Below are positions 12,643-23,791 of a DNA stretch of 64,000 nucleotides, piece by piece. A program made the position numbers and the translations under genes. The stretch is taken from positions 11,826,517-11,890,516 of the forward strand of contig NC_087066.1 in the NCBI RefSeq assembly GCF_963678635.1, given 5' to 3'. Position 1 is the first letter of the stretch. Each line of letters starts with the position of its first letter. The stretch is from Symsagittifera roscoffensis. Lineage: Eukaryota; Xenacoelomorpha; Acoela; Convolutidae. Under the pieces are notes generated by a model. It was not told the DNA's origin and did no database searches. It saw nothing but the letters and a program-made list of their open reading frames with translations.

Positions 12643-12874
12643 GGATCATGTCAACTATCCCCCCTCCCCCTATTGCAAAACAGGGGGCAATAGTTAACAA
12701 GGTTCGGATGAAAATTATTGAAATAACTTCAACCAATAGGAATGCGACAGAACACATTTCTGAGAAATACAAAACCAATCCAGTTGAGCATAAATGTACT
12801 TTGTGCATAAATGTGTTTTAAAAGGGGTGATTCTTTACAAGGTAACATAGGGGGGAGGATAGTTAACATGATCC
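12643..12874. mobile_element. GTTAAC-type MITE with perfect 8-bp target duplication (copy 1)
   Basis: TIR GGATCATGTCAACTATCCCC at the left and GGATCATGTTAACTATCC read inward from the right. 232 bp. Flanked by AAACCATT at 12635-12642 and 12875-12882. The same insertion is present in the second duplication copy, so it predates the duplication. Confidence 0.88.
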
Positions 12875-13025
12875 AAACCATTTTTTCGAAAACAAGCCGC
12901 ATCTGAATGGCTTTAAAATGATAGATCAAAAATGGTTTGAAATATTCAATTATATTTGCCAGCTACTATTATTGGTTCAGTTGCGATACAAATAATATCC
13001 CACAAACTTCAAATCAATATAAAAT

Positions 13026-14262
13026 TGTTTAAGAAGATGTGAACGTGTCATTTTTTCCTGGAGCTATTTTCAGCTTTATTTATTAGAGTGAAAACTATAA
13101 GGCTGAACACTAATGTAGTTCTTAGACGTGTAGGTCTTAAGCAGGGGCACAACAGCAGTTCTCCGGTCTCAACTTAATTAAACTCTGCACATTATTCGAA
13201 ATAAATTTGAATAGCTTCTCAAGCATTTTATAGTTTTGGACAATTCGGATTTCTAAAAAATGACTTAAAACTGTGAACAAAACATTTTGAGTTGGTGCTG
13301 AAATTTGATTGATCAATTTTAGCCAACCAGATTGAAGCAAAATAGTATCAATTCAAGATGTTGAAATTTTGATTTTCGACCAAATGAAAAAAAAAAACGA
13401 ACAAAAAAATATTTTAGGGTTGCGAACACATCTGATTTTTGACCAATCATCCATTTATTGGGCAAAAAATAAAACAAAAGTTTGATACAATCAAAGGTTG
13501 TAGAAATTTTTTTGTTTTATGCGCATAAATTGTTCAAAACAGTTGGAAACACTATTTTTGATCTCCTTCTCAAAAGTACTTTCCTCAAAAGCTGCCAAAG
13601 AGTGCCAATTTAAAATTGTAGAACCAACTCTGGCAATAACCGACTCTCGGCACACGCAAACATTAGCTGGTTGTCGTAAAATTATAACAGAAAGTTTAGG
13701 ATTGGCACTAAGAAGATTTTCTTATAAAAGATAAAACTTGAATAAAACTTTCTCTTCTCTTCATTTCTTGACGTTGACTTGAATAGAGGATGCGATAAAA
13801 GCTGAAACAACTTAAAAAATAACAGTAAAAATAATCAAACCAAATTTTTTTATAAAATTTTGAAACCATTGGATCATGTTAACTATCCCCCCTCCCCCTT
13901 TTGCAATACAGGGGGGGGGGGGGAGGATAGTTAACAAGGTTTGTATGAAATTTATTGAAATAACGTCAACCAATAGGAATGCGACTGATTACATATCTGA
14001 GAAATACAAAACCAATCCAGTTGAGAATAAATGAACTTTGTGCATAAATGTAATTTTAATAGGGGTGATTCTTTACAAGGTAACAAGGGGGGGATAGTTA
14101 ACATGATCCAAACCATTTTGTCGAAACCAAGCCGCATCTGAATGGCTTTAAAATGATAGATCACAAATGGTTTAAAATACTCAATCACATTTGCCAGCAA
14201 CTATTATTGATTTAGTTGCGATACAAATAATATCCCACAAACTTCAAATCAATATAAAATTG
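13026..14262. repeat. Tandem segmental duplication, copy 2
   Basis: Head-to-tail partner of 11592-13025. It preserves the empty site (TGAACACTAATGTAG near 13107) for the MITE that interrupts copy 1. Paired with copy 1 it gives a relative date for insertion events. Confidence 0.88.
13871..14109. mobile_element. GTTAAC-type MITE with perfect 8-bp target duplication (copy 2)
   Basis: Duplicated counterpart of 12643-12874, with AAACCATT at 13863-13870 and 14110-14117. 239 bp, with an expanded G tract near 13911-13921. Confidence 0.88.
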
Positions 14263-14817
14263 TATAAAAAAATCTAAGACCAGTTTTTTCTAGTATAGTA
14301 TGGAATCATGAGACAAGCGTGTTTTCATTGTATGGAGTTGCTGTAAACTTAATTGGCAATAACATTAAAATTTTAGACAAACAAATAAAAATGTGAAACA
14401 AAAAAAGAAACTTGGCAAATAATTGAAAAAATAAACGCAAATTGGCTCAATAATCAGATATCAAGGCAGTAAAAAAATTACTTAAACTTTAACCAGCTTA
14501 AAATTTGTTCGTTTTCTTTTTCTTTGAAAAGACAATTAAGTTCACTGTCTGTATAAAACCCGTCTGCTTGTCATTCACTGAGTTTCAAGACAAGCATAGT
14601 TCCATAAACTATCAATAGTAAATTTTTTATTTCTTAGTTTTATTTTTTTTTTCAATTTTGTTTCTTTTCCATACGTTATCTGATATTGGATTTTAAAATA
14701 TCATAAAAACAAAATTATGAGATGAAGCCATTAAATTGAAACTAGTAGATCTTGAACTGTAAAATGATTTAAACAAATCCAGTACTACTTTTTATCGGCG
14801 CAAAAACTTTTTATTTA
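14263..14817. other. Intergenic stretch, nothing seen
   Basis: AT-rich sequence with no ORF of note, no repeat and no recognisable motif. Confidence 0.5.
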
Positions 14818-15140
14818 AGAAAACTTCAAATGTTTTATGCAGAAAGCTGTTATGTTTTTTAGTGATTGGAAATTTTACGTAATTTTAACTGTGCCAAAGT
14901 TTTTTACTTGTCTAAATCTAATTGCGCCTAATGCAAGAAACTAAATTAAAAATAAAGCTTTTTCAAAAAGTTTTAGAAAACTTCTTAATCCTTATGCAGA
15001 AAGCTGTTATTTTTTTTCGGTGATTACATGAAATTTTTTTTTCAGTGACTACATGGAAAAGCCAAAGTGTCTGACCGATCTAACTCAAAAGTTTAAATTT
15101 CTGCCTAATGCAAAACACTAATTTAAAAAAATGTTTTTCG
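14818..15140. repeat. Diverged tandem repeat, period about 157 bp (2 copies)
   Basis: Copies start AGAAAACTTC at 14818 and 14975. Both contain ATGCAGAAAGCTGTTAT, a GCCAAAGT block and GCCTAATGCAA in the same order, with many indels. Confidence 0.65.
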
Positions 15141-15979
15141 AAGGGTTTTGAGCAGGTATATTACGTTATAGTCAAAAATAAAACTTTGACTGAACAAAAC
15201 TTTTCTTTGAAAAAATCTTTTTTACGAGTACAGATTAGAATTTGCAAGAAAAAACGAGCAATTTAACAAATATTGATCATTTTTATGATTTTAGATAATT
15301 TTAGCAATTTTTTGCATATAATTACGTTTCTATCATTCCCAAAAAGTGTTGGTCAAAAAGTTTTCTTAGTTTGAGAATTGCATAACCTGCAATGTTTCAT
15401 AGACAAATTCAACGGTATTGCATAACTAGCTTTTTCGGTGTATAGAACTCAACCCAGAAAACTAAAGGGGGAAAGTCAAGCCCAGGCCAAAATTCTGCCT
15501 CCTTCTCATTGCGAGTAGTAAGAACAAAAATGTACACTATCAAATTTTAAAATCAAAATCAAAAGTTTTTTGACAATTCAAATATTTAATTTTTTTAAAC
15601 GCATTGTAAAAAATATTAGGTCTATCAACTTCTAAGATGTCTCAAGTTAAAACACAGACAGAACAAATAATGGCGAAGATCTGCACTAAAACATTTTACA
15701 GCTAATACGTTCTTTCAAGCATGTCTAGAACAATTATAAAAAACCAGGCTTACAAAACCTCGAAAATTAAATTTTCCCACATGTATTGAGATCACATCAT
15801 CATCGTTCATGTTATTACATAATTTAAAAGTATACTTTTAATAGTTGAGTTGAGAAATTCATATAAAAACAGAAAAATGTTCGAAACTTTTTTCGAAGTT
15901 GCTTTGAAAAACTAGCTTTTACAGATTATTGGCCGCTCAAAAGGTCCACTTTCTGATACTCTCGTAGGAAATGTCAACC
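15141..15979. other. Intergenic stretch, nothing seen
   Basis: AT-rich. No coding region, repeat or regulatory signal that I can support. Confidence 0.5.
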
Positions 15980-16198
15980 AGTTCTAAAATTTTTCGAGGG
16001 AAAAAATACTAAAGGGAGCGTGCACCGGAAAGACAACTCTTTTGAAAAACACTTCGCGCTTTGTTGCCGACATAGGTCCATTTTAAGGGTTGAGGAGAAC
16101 TCGGTGAAGCAATTCTTTTATTTTAAAAAAATTGTTCGACACAATTCGCAATTTGTTTTGGAAATCCGTTTTTTGCTGAAATCCTAGATCTGCCCCTG
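15980..16198 (-). mobile_element. Diverged hAT-type MITE, right end only
   Basis: Ends ATCCTAGATCTGCCCCTG, matching the family's right terminus CCTAGATCCGCCCCTG, with TTCGAGGG and a GGGAGCGTGCACCGGAAAG block upstream resembling GGAGCGCGCGCCGAAAG. The left end is not found. Confidence 0.45.
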
Positions 16199-16239
16199 GT
16201 TCTTAAGCTACTTTAATTCAATTAATCCCGTATCTAGTA

Positions 16240-16965
16240 AATGTTCTAATTCAGATCTGAAATAGTCTTTTTTCAGATCTAATTTTCAGATCTGAAATGG
16301 GTTGTGAAATGTGAAATAACGCTTGGATACTTTAGGAATGGGTTGTTTCAGATCTGAAATTTTTGTTTTTCTTGGTTATTTCAGATCTGAAAAAAATTTA
16401 TTTCAGATCTAATTTCAGATCTGAAATTAATTTTTTCTTGGTTACTTCATATCTGAAAAATTACTGATTCCGACGCAGTTTTTGCTATTTTTGATACTTT
16501 TGTATTCGATAGCTTCTCCTAGCTACTAGCAGTTACTCAGCAAAGTATCAAATGGCAGACTGCCAAAATATGTTTCTCCAAGCATGAGATAAACATTGGA
16601 AACCCATAAGTAGCGCATGAAAATCAAAAACTTAATTTTTTAATAGTCTTTGAAAACGTTTTAACAGTTGAACAAAAAATTTAGTTCGAAAAGAATGTTT
16701 AAGAAATTATTCGGATGTTTTTTACCGCTAGTTAAACTAAACATAATTGTGTTTTCCAGAAACATCAAAAATTAAAAATCAATTATTTGTCCCAAATGCA
16801 TAGCTTATAATTTAAGAAAGGGTTTTTCAGATCTAAATTCAGATCTGAAATTTTGTTTTTCATGGAATTTCAGATCTGAAGTTTTCTATTTCAGATCCAA
16901 ATTCCAGATCTGAATTTTCCAATTTCTTATCAAGATGAGAAATCAAGAATTTCAGATCTGAGAAT
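16240..16965. repeat. Two clusters of the palindrome TTTCAGATCTGAAA
   Basis: Cluster 1 (about 16251-16457) and cluster 2 (about 16826-16960) each hold five or more CAGATCTG or CAGATCTAA words, mostly as TTTCAGATCTGAAA. They are separated by about 370 bp lacking the word. Inter-motif spacers recur (GTTTTTCTTGGTTATTTCAG, GTTTTTCATGGAATTTCAG). The two-cluster layout resembles subterminal repeats of a non-autonomous element, but I found no clean termini. Confidence 0.7.
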
Positions 16966-17886
16966 CAACTTACGTAAGAAATAAAAAATTTCACATTTTG
17001 CACGGAAAATCCCTTGGGTACGGAATTGAAGATTTTCTCATCGCCATTATAGCAGCACTGCATATGACACGTAGTAACGAACACCATCCCCTTTGAAATA
17101 AAAATTCGAGGTTGAAGTTAATACGAATAAAAAGTCTACAAACGACTTTTGTAGCCTGTTTGCAAAATTAAGACAGTTTCAGAATATCAACAAGAATTAC
17201 AGAAAAGTTTTGAAGATTAAAAAGGATCAACAGTAAAATCGGCCCGTGCTGAGAAAATTCTTTATTTCTAAGCTGGAATACATTATATCCAACCGAACTT
17301 TCTGCTCAGAAATTCTTTTTGAAATGTTTAAATATAACAGGGATTTTCCTAAAATTCTTTATTTCTCACCTTATTTCTGATCAGAAATTAAATAATTCTA
17401 GGCTATTTCTAGCAAGAAAAAAGTCTCCGGCTGAGGCTCGATCTACCTTGTTATAACAAGTGTTAATTTGCATTGTATTCCTACGGATATTGTGCATAAT
17501 CAAAGCATGTTTATCTCGTTGCGGTTGAGCAGTGAACTGTTTTCCGGTTATTTTTTTTTCCAGAAAATTTTTGTTTCTAAGCTAAAAAAAAAAAGATTAT
17601 CTCTGCACAGAAAATACAAAACGTTTGATCAGGTAATCTATATAACATTTCTATCTGGAAAAACAGCCTTCGCTGGGTACGGTGGAGGTGTTGGTTTAAA
17701 ATTATCAGAAGATCCCGCAACTTTGAATTAATTCTGATTATTATCATGATTGAGCCAAAAGTTGAGCCGAAAAATTTCTTGAACACTAGTATTGGCATAT
17801 GTGAATTGAACTCAAATTCTCCAACTTTGCATATACCGACTAATTTATATGGACTACGATGAGAACAGTTCCCGCGAGGGTTGAAG
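16966..17886. other. Intergenic stretch, no gene supported
   Basis: Contains a few ATTCTTTATTTCT and TTTCTGNTCAGAAAT words (17255-17400) and an 87-codon ORF (17468-17731) whose translation I do not recognise. Its C-terminal end is glycine-rich (GKTAFAGYGGGVGLK). No splice context or homology supports it. Confidence 0.4.
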
Positions 17887-18272
17887 CAAAGGCAGATTTA
17901 GGGGGGGGGGGGCGAAAGCCAGGGATTCGGCACCCTGCCGGCCGGCCCAAAGGGTAGCCCTTTCATACTAATTTGAGAACTTCATTTTTGGCTGATTGAC
18001 CCGAAAATTTTTCTGTAGGTACCTTGGGCACCATTATATTCAAATTTGAGGGATGAGCGCGCGCCAAAAAATGTGCGGTTTTTTATCAATGTTTTCCAAA
18101 AATTGTCTGAAACGACCTTTTTGGCCTTTTTTTTAACAATTTTCCATGCGTCGCGGAAAATTTGGTCAAATTGGAGTTTTTATAGTAATTTGAGAAAACT
18201 CAGAAAATCAATTTGGTGGGCAAAGTTTCGTAATTTTTTAAATAAAAATTGTCCCACCGTGATCTGCACCTT
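17887..18272 (-). mobile_element. hAT-type MITE with imperfect 8-bp target duplication
   Basis: Left end CAAAGGCAGATTTAGGGG, right end GATCTGCACCTT, both mutated forms of the CAGGGGCGGATTTAG / GATCCGCCCCTG termini. Internal family blocks in order include AGGGATTCGGCACCCTGC, GGGATGAGCGCGCGCC and AATCAATTTGGTGGGCAAAG. Flanks GGTTGAAG (17879-17886) and GGTTAAAG (18273-18280) match at 7 of 8. The 90-codon ORF at 18046-18318 lies within it and is not a gene. Confidence 0.75.
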
Positions 18273-19297
18273 GGTTAAAGTACTTGGCATAAATATTCAA
18301 GAAATGATCCACTATTAATGATTCGAACAGATTGTTGCCCAAACCAGGTCTATTTTTGTCGACTTAGATTGAAACAGCTTGAGTTTTTCGATTAGCCCGA
18401 TTACTTATAAAACCTTCAAAAAGAGACCAATAACGGCTTCTTTGCACAATTTTGTAACAATTGGACTGCAGCTCAGTAACTTTTAGCGTTCCAAGAACGC
18501 TCAGATATTATATTTGCTCAAACTAACAGCCGTATGAAAGTTTTTGTTTTGCAATTTTTGCGATAATTCTTGTTCAAATGTTTTCTTATCAAGTCATTTT
18601 CTACTTTTTAATGTTAATTTATTTTGCTATTGCAATCATTCGATATTGCAAATACTAAAACTCAAGCATCATTTTTAAGGCTGTACAATAACGCAATTAT
18701 CCCAAAAATTTGAAAAGAGTCCAATGTTTTACAACAACGCAATTATCCCAAAACTTTGAGCAGAGTCCAATGAGTTGGTTTTGTTAAAAAATCAACTGTG
18801 TTCTGATAGAACTTAACCCTGCTATGGTGAGTAAAAACTCCAAACTTCTGCAAACTTATTACTTGATTAAAAAATCTACCTGTTTGTTTTTTGCTTGAAT
18901 ACAGATCATAATTCAACATGTTTTCACCAATTTTCAAAAGTTCAAAACCAGCATTTTTGGTTAATAAAGGTCAGTTCCGTTTACAACAGCAAAATACTAT
19001 TTGCATGAGAGAACGAATACCTTTTATACCGTTCTCTGAAATAGTCAAGACGCAAAAAAAGTCATTATACAAAAGGCTTTATATTACATACTGAACGCGA
19101 ACTAATGGAGCAACTTTTCACAAAAAAAAAACATTTTATTCCAAACCGAAAAAGATATGAAAACTTTAACCTTAACCAATTTCAGACGGACCTAAGACGG
19201 AAAATTATCATGGAAATCAAATCAAGTTCTTCTGAAACGACTGTTTTCTTTTCCATTATTTGTTTATGTTGTTTCTAGACTGAACGTTAAGTTTGAA
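18273..19297. other. Intergenic stretch with a short tandem duplication
   Basis: At 18684-18777 a 47-bp unit (CAA[TC]AACGCAATTATCCC to AGAGTCCAATG) occurs twice. Otherwise nothing recognisable. Confidence 0.5.
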
Positions 19298-20411
19298 CAA
19301 GACTGCTCGTATCAGGGCGAAGCCCTGAAAATTCCGACCGCCTTTTAACGTTTATGGAGCAGTAATAACATGAACAACACAAAAAAATTAAATGAAACAA
19401 AATAAAATGAAAAACTTTTTTCTAAAAATTGAAAATTTTTCTATGAAAATCATCATCCCACACGCCATATAGATTTTGCTCCTTGTAACAAATAAATTAT
19501 GGCAAATAGGCTTTTTTCAACCAATTTGGAACGATTGCTAAGACGGATTAAATCTCCGCTTACGCGTTAATAGCGCGAATTATATCGCGTGTTAATTGTC
19601 CCAAATTGGTCAAAATGGCCAAAATGCCAATCTTTAAACCCTCATAACTTTACAAAAAATGATCTCAGGTAAAATATCTTTTCAAATTTAAGCTCAAGAC
19701 AACAATAGCTTTCGAATGATATAAGAAAATTCCGTTAAAAATTGCTAGTTAAAAAGTCGAAATTTGTCTGAAGAAAAAAAACCCACCCCGAGCACAAATA
19801 TTCCGTTACTTTCGTATCGAAAGTCGGAACAATAATATTTGTTACTACATTCAATTTTCAGGAAATGCAGCGTTTTTTGTTGTTCCGACTTTCGATACGA
19901 AAGTAACGGAATATTTGTGCTCGGGGTGGGTTTTTTTTTCCTTCAGACAAATTTCGACTTTTTAACTAGCCATTTTTGACGGAATTTTTTTATATCGCTC
20001 AAAAGGTATTGTTGTCCTGAACTTAAATTTGAAAAAATAATTCACCTGTGATCATTTTTTGTAAAGTTATGGGGGTTTAAAGATTGCCATTTTGACCAAT
20101 TTGGGACAATTAACGCGCGATATATTTCGCGCTATTAACGCGTAAGCTGAGAGTTAATCCTTCTTAGAAATCGTTCCAAATTTGTTAAAACAAGCTTATT
20201 TGCCATAATTGGTTTGTTACAAGGAACGAAAGCTCTCGTTGTACTTTATATGGCCTGTGGGGGATGATTTTCAGAAAAAATTTCAAATTTTAGAAAAAAA
20301 AATTTCATTTTATTTTATTTCATTTAATTTTTTTATGTTTTTACTGCTGCTCCATAAATCTTAAAAGGCAGTCGGAACATTCAGGGCTTCGCCCTGATAC
20401 GAGCAGTCTTG
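19298..20411. mobile_element. Complete foldback (long inverted repeat) element, about 1.1 kb
   Basis: The two arms are near-perfect reverse complements from the outer CAAGACTGCTCGTATCAGGG / CCCTGATACGAGCAGTCTTG to the inner CCACCCCGAGCACAAATATT / AATATTTGTGCTCGGGGTGG. They cover about 520 bp each, with a short loop near 19830-19875. No coding capacity. A subterminal hairpin AGGGC-TTC-GCCCT sits about 18 bases inside each end. A target duplication could not be fixed. Truncated relatives occur at 3045-3272 and near 8590. Confidence 0.85.
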
Positions 20412-20557
20412 TTTGCATTTGAAAGCGTTTTTATAGTATTGGAAAGGAACATTATCATCTGGTTATTATATCGCATTGCAGGATGTAAACAGCCCTGCAC
20501 AATAAAAATTGTCAAAGATTTTGTTTTTGATTTTAAGTGCTTAGCTTCGTGCATTAG

Positions 20558-20972
20558 CAGCGGCGGATTTAGGGAGGGGGCGGGGCGGACGCCCCCCTTT
20601 CAGGGATTCGACCCCCTGCTGACCCAAAGGGTCCCCCTTTGGTACTTTTAAGAAATCCAGTTTTGGACGACCAACCTTAAAATTTTTCTAAAGGCGCCTT
20701 TGGCGCCAATATATACTAACTTTGGGGGGGGGGGGGGGGGGGGGGGGGGGGAGCGCGCGCCGAAAGCACGATTTTTTTGTCAAATTTTCCAAAAAATGCC
20801 TAAAAACGCGTTTTTTGGCCTATTTTTTCAAAATTTTTCCGGCGCAGAAAATCTGGCCAAAATAGGGTCAAAACAGTGCTTTATGAGAGCTCGAGAAATC
20901 AATTTGGTCGACCTAAAAATTTTTTTTGAAAATCCGCCCCCCCCCCTCGAGAACATCCTAGATCCGCCCCTG
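20558..20972 (-). mobile_element. hAT-type MITE, intact, perfect 8-bp target duplication
   Basis: Left terminus CAGCGGCGGATTTAGGG, right terminus CCTAGATCCGCCCCTG. 415 bp. Flanked by TGCATTAG at 20550-20557 and 20973-20980. CAGGGGCGGAT-type ends with 8-bp duplications are characteristic of hAT non-autonomous elements. It carries a 28-base G tract at 20724-20751. The glycine-rich ORF at 20700-20993 is a by-product of that tract. Confidence 0.9.
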
Positions 20973-20980
20973 TGCATTAG

Positions 20981-22651
20981 CATTGGGTTTTGATACAGAA
21001 AGTGTTAATACATCGCGCATTCAAATAAGTTTTGTCTGACTTTTTTTTCGCAAAATTTTTGAAGCTGAAAGGCTTATTCAGTTTGGTCGAGTAAAATTTT
21101 CGGTCCAAATTTATGTACCAGGTATAAAGAAAAGCAGATATTTGGTCTATACACATCTGGTGGTTATATGAAAGGACTTTATCCACCCATGTGAAGCGTT
21201 TGATCCTTAACAGGTCCAAACAAAAGTAGAAAAAAATAAACAAGGAAAATGTAAAAACAAACTGATTTCATTATTTTCTTGAACTTTTAACTTATTTGGT
21301 AATTTAGTTAGCACTCCATTTTAGACGCGTTATCAATTTCAGCTGTCAAAACAATTACCTGCGAGACAGTTTTATTATGCAAAATTCAGTACGTTTAAGT
21401 TTCAACATGTAGCTCTTTTTCAACAGGAATCTCTGACTGAAAAATATTGCTTCTAAAAAACAAAAAAAAAAGATTACCATTTGATTTCCTTGTTGTAAAT
21501 GATATTTCAGCCTTGTAATCTTGTCTGTCATTTTTGTCAAAGCAGATTTCAAATGTTAATTAGATGCAAATTCCTGCAGTCGATTTTGGAAATTCAGATT
21601 AAAGATCTGCAAAAAAGTCTAAATTTTCATTTCTTGTAAATTGACGGGTCGTGAAAATTAAGAAAAGCGAAAAACAGACAATTATAAATGCAGATGAGAA
21701 ACAAAAAAATGGAAGGAGCGAAGTTTAATTAGTGTCAAATTCGATGCAGACACAAAGGAAAAGACCCTTTTTTACTCAGGGGATTTTTATCCCAATTTTC
21801 CAGTCCGGGTCGGTTAGCTCTGAGCTCTAGGGTATATTTTAAAAAACTGGATAAAAAATGAGGCGAGTAAAAGTAAACGTATAAACAAACAGAGAAGAAG
21901 TCACAGATAAGAAGCCAAGCGTGAAAATGATGGTAAAAAGGTACAATGAACAATGTGATAAAATGGCATGACATTGACTTTTGTGAAATCGATCGAAATG
22001 GAAATTATGGCAGAGAAAGATAGAACTCAAATCATAAATTCTGTTTTTCCACATTTATCGACTCAAGTGATCGTTGCACTTGCAATAGTATAATAGTGGT
22101 GGTACTATTTCAATTTCATTTTCCCCTCATATATACTTACTCGCTTAAAAAATAGTATCACAGGATAAAAAGATGAAGATGAGACAAATAACTGCAAAAC
22201 AAGTGGTGTGATACGTTTTGATAGACAGTCACTTAAGCCGACAACGCTTACATCGGCAACTATCATGTCAACATATCAACATGGTCCAACTGTTAGTATT
22301 CTTAACCCATGGAAAATGCCGAAATAAAAAAAAAACTATCGTAGAAGCAATTCAAATTTGTTCACAGCGTCCGTGAAATCATGAAAATCGGTCATTAACA
22401 TTTTCTGCTTATTGATATGTCTGCTCACTGGTACGTGTCGCAGCCACAACTGATCTGCAAAACGAATGATCGATGAACCTAAAAACCTTAAGTCGACTGG
22501 TTATTTACCATTTTTAAAAACATGTTTGAGTAAAAATACAGTTTGGATCACTCATTAATTCTGGATCACTTTCTGATACGTCGGCCAATTTTCTAATGTC
22601 AGCTTGGACTTCAGCTTGGTCTTCTTTTTATCTTATCTTCTTTTTTTTCAG
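20981..22651. other. Intergenic stretch, no gene supported
   Basis: AT-rich. Several 65-90 codon ORFs with lysine- and phenylalanine-rich, unrecognisable translations. No repeat family member was found. Confidence 0.45.
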
Positions 22652-22766
22652 TGTGGATGACATCATTGAAAAACGGAATAAGAATGAGACCGCCGCCGGT
22701 ATATCTGGTGTCATGTCTGTTGTGGTAGTTGACCATTTGGCAACCGTATCACTAAACCGAAAAATT
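22652..22766 (+). CDS. Candidate internal exon, function unknown
   Basis: 115 bases between a strong polypyrimidine acceptor (TTCTTTTTTTTCAG, ending 22651) and a consensus donor (ATT/GTAAGT at 22767). One reading frame is open across it (VDDIIEKRNKNE, then AGISGVMSVVVVDHLATV). The base composition is clearly richer in G+C than the flanks (GAGACCGCCGCCGGT). I do not recognise the protein, and no partner exon with matching phase was found nearby. It could be a real exon of a gene with long introns, or chance. Confidence 0.35.
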
Positions 22767-23791
22767 GTAAGTTTGTTCATTGAAAAAAAATGTTACGATA
22801 AATATCTGAGGTCTTTTCTGTTATACGGCCCAAAATTACCAAGTTATTAACTGAGCTTCCGTTTTTAATAAAATTCTCATTTTCTTTTACTGGAGTTATT
22901 TTCAACCAATCAGAACCAATCAGAGCATTTAGAAATAATTTTCGTGATAGCAAAAATTATCAGTTTTGGGTCGTGTAACAAAAGAACCAGCACCTGAAGC
23001 ACTAAACACCTGTATCAATTTTTGTGCGATGCATCCCCACCCCTCCCCCCAACGATCGTTTTAAAAGCAGCGCTAGGCAAATTCAACCTGAATGAAAGGA
23101 TTAACTTCGGCTATCTGGAGAGGATGCGCTGGTTAACTTGAACCAAAAAAACTCTTCACTTGGTCTTGTTGGTCCTTGAACATGGCATTGGTTGGATAGC
23201 TTATTGCGAGTAATTCAGTTTACTGAATTGGTAAGCAATTGATATTTCGGTTTGATAAACACGCCAGTTTATACCGTCTCTACCTTGTGCAAAGGCTGAT
23301 AGTGAGATTATCTTTTTTATGCAATCTATTTTTGTATCTATTTTCACACCATATCTTGTCTATTATATATTTTGAGTCTCTTATATTTCATATTCTGGCT
23401 TGATGCTCAACTGAGATGTTTAGGAAAGGCAGAGCAAAAAGTGTAAGGTTGTATAATCACCAAATCACAGTCATCATCATCCATCTTTTATCACTTATCA
23501 TCACAGAGCAATCTGTTCCCATTAACGCAACAAAAGAGAGTGTGAAAAATGAGGGAAAGGTATGAACGAAAAAAGGAAGTGATTGTTAAGCTGATAAGGA
23601 ATGACTGGATATGGTCATATGATGTCAAACAGTCAGAAATATCACAGATTCATAGGAAGCTGAAAATGTGCTTAAAGTTGATTTCAATCATTAAGCAAAA
23701 ATGTTTCAATTTGCTTGGCTTCACTAAAACTAGGTATATTACAAAACAATGCTCACACAATGCGGAAAGAAAAAAAATTTGACTATCTCTT
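22767..23791. other. Intergenic or intronic stretch, nothing supported
   Basis: No repeat family or recognisable coding sequence. A 77-codon ORF at 23549-23782 is lysine-rich and unrecognised. Confidence 0.45.

Larger units (their letters stand above)
11592..13025. repeat. Tandem segmental duplication, copy 1
   Basis: Starts TTTAAGAAGATGTGAACG and ends after CAATATAAAATTG. The same order of sequence recurs in 13026-14262 with scattered substitutions. Copy 1 is about 200 bp longer because it carries the MITE at 11677-11881. Both copies carry the MITE with TIR GGATCATGTTAAC. The 67-codon minus-strand frames (11914-12117, 13137-13340) are shared because of the duplication and have no recognised domain. 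Confidence 0.88.

Noticed and set aside
16240-16965. Regularly spaced palindromes that could suggest a CRISPR array.
   Set aside because: Spacing is irregular, the spacers themselves are related, and the window is eukaryotic.
20700-20993. Glycine-rich 97-residue ORF.
   Set aside because: Lies inside a hAT-type MITE; the glycines come from the 28-base G tract.
22834-23145. Possible GTTAAC-type MITE (ACCAAGTTATTAACTG ... TGGTTAACTTGAACC).
   Set aside because: The ends match the family only loosely and no 8-bp duplication flanks them.
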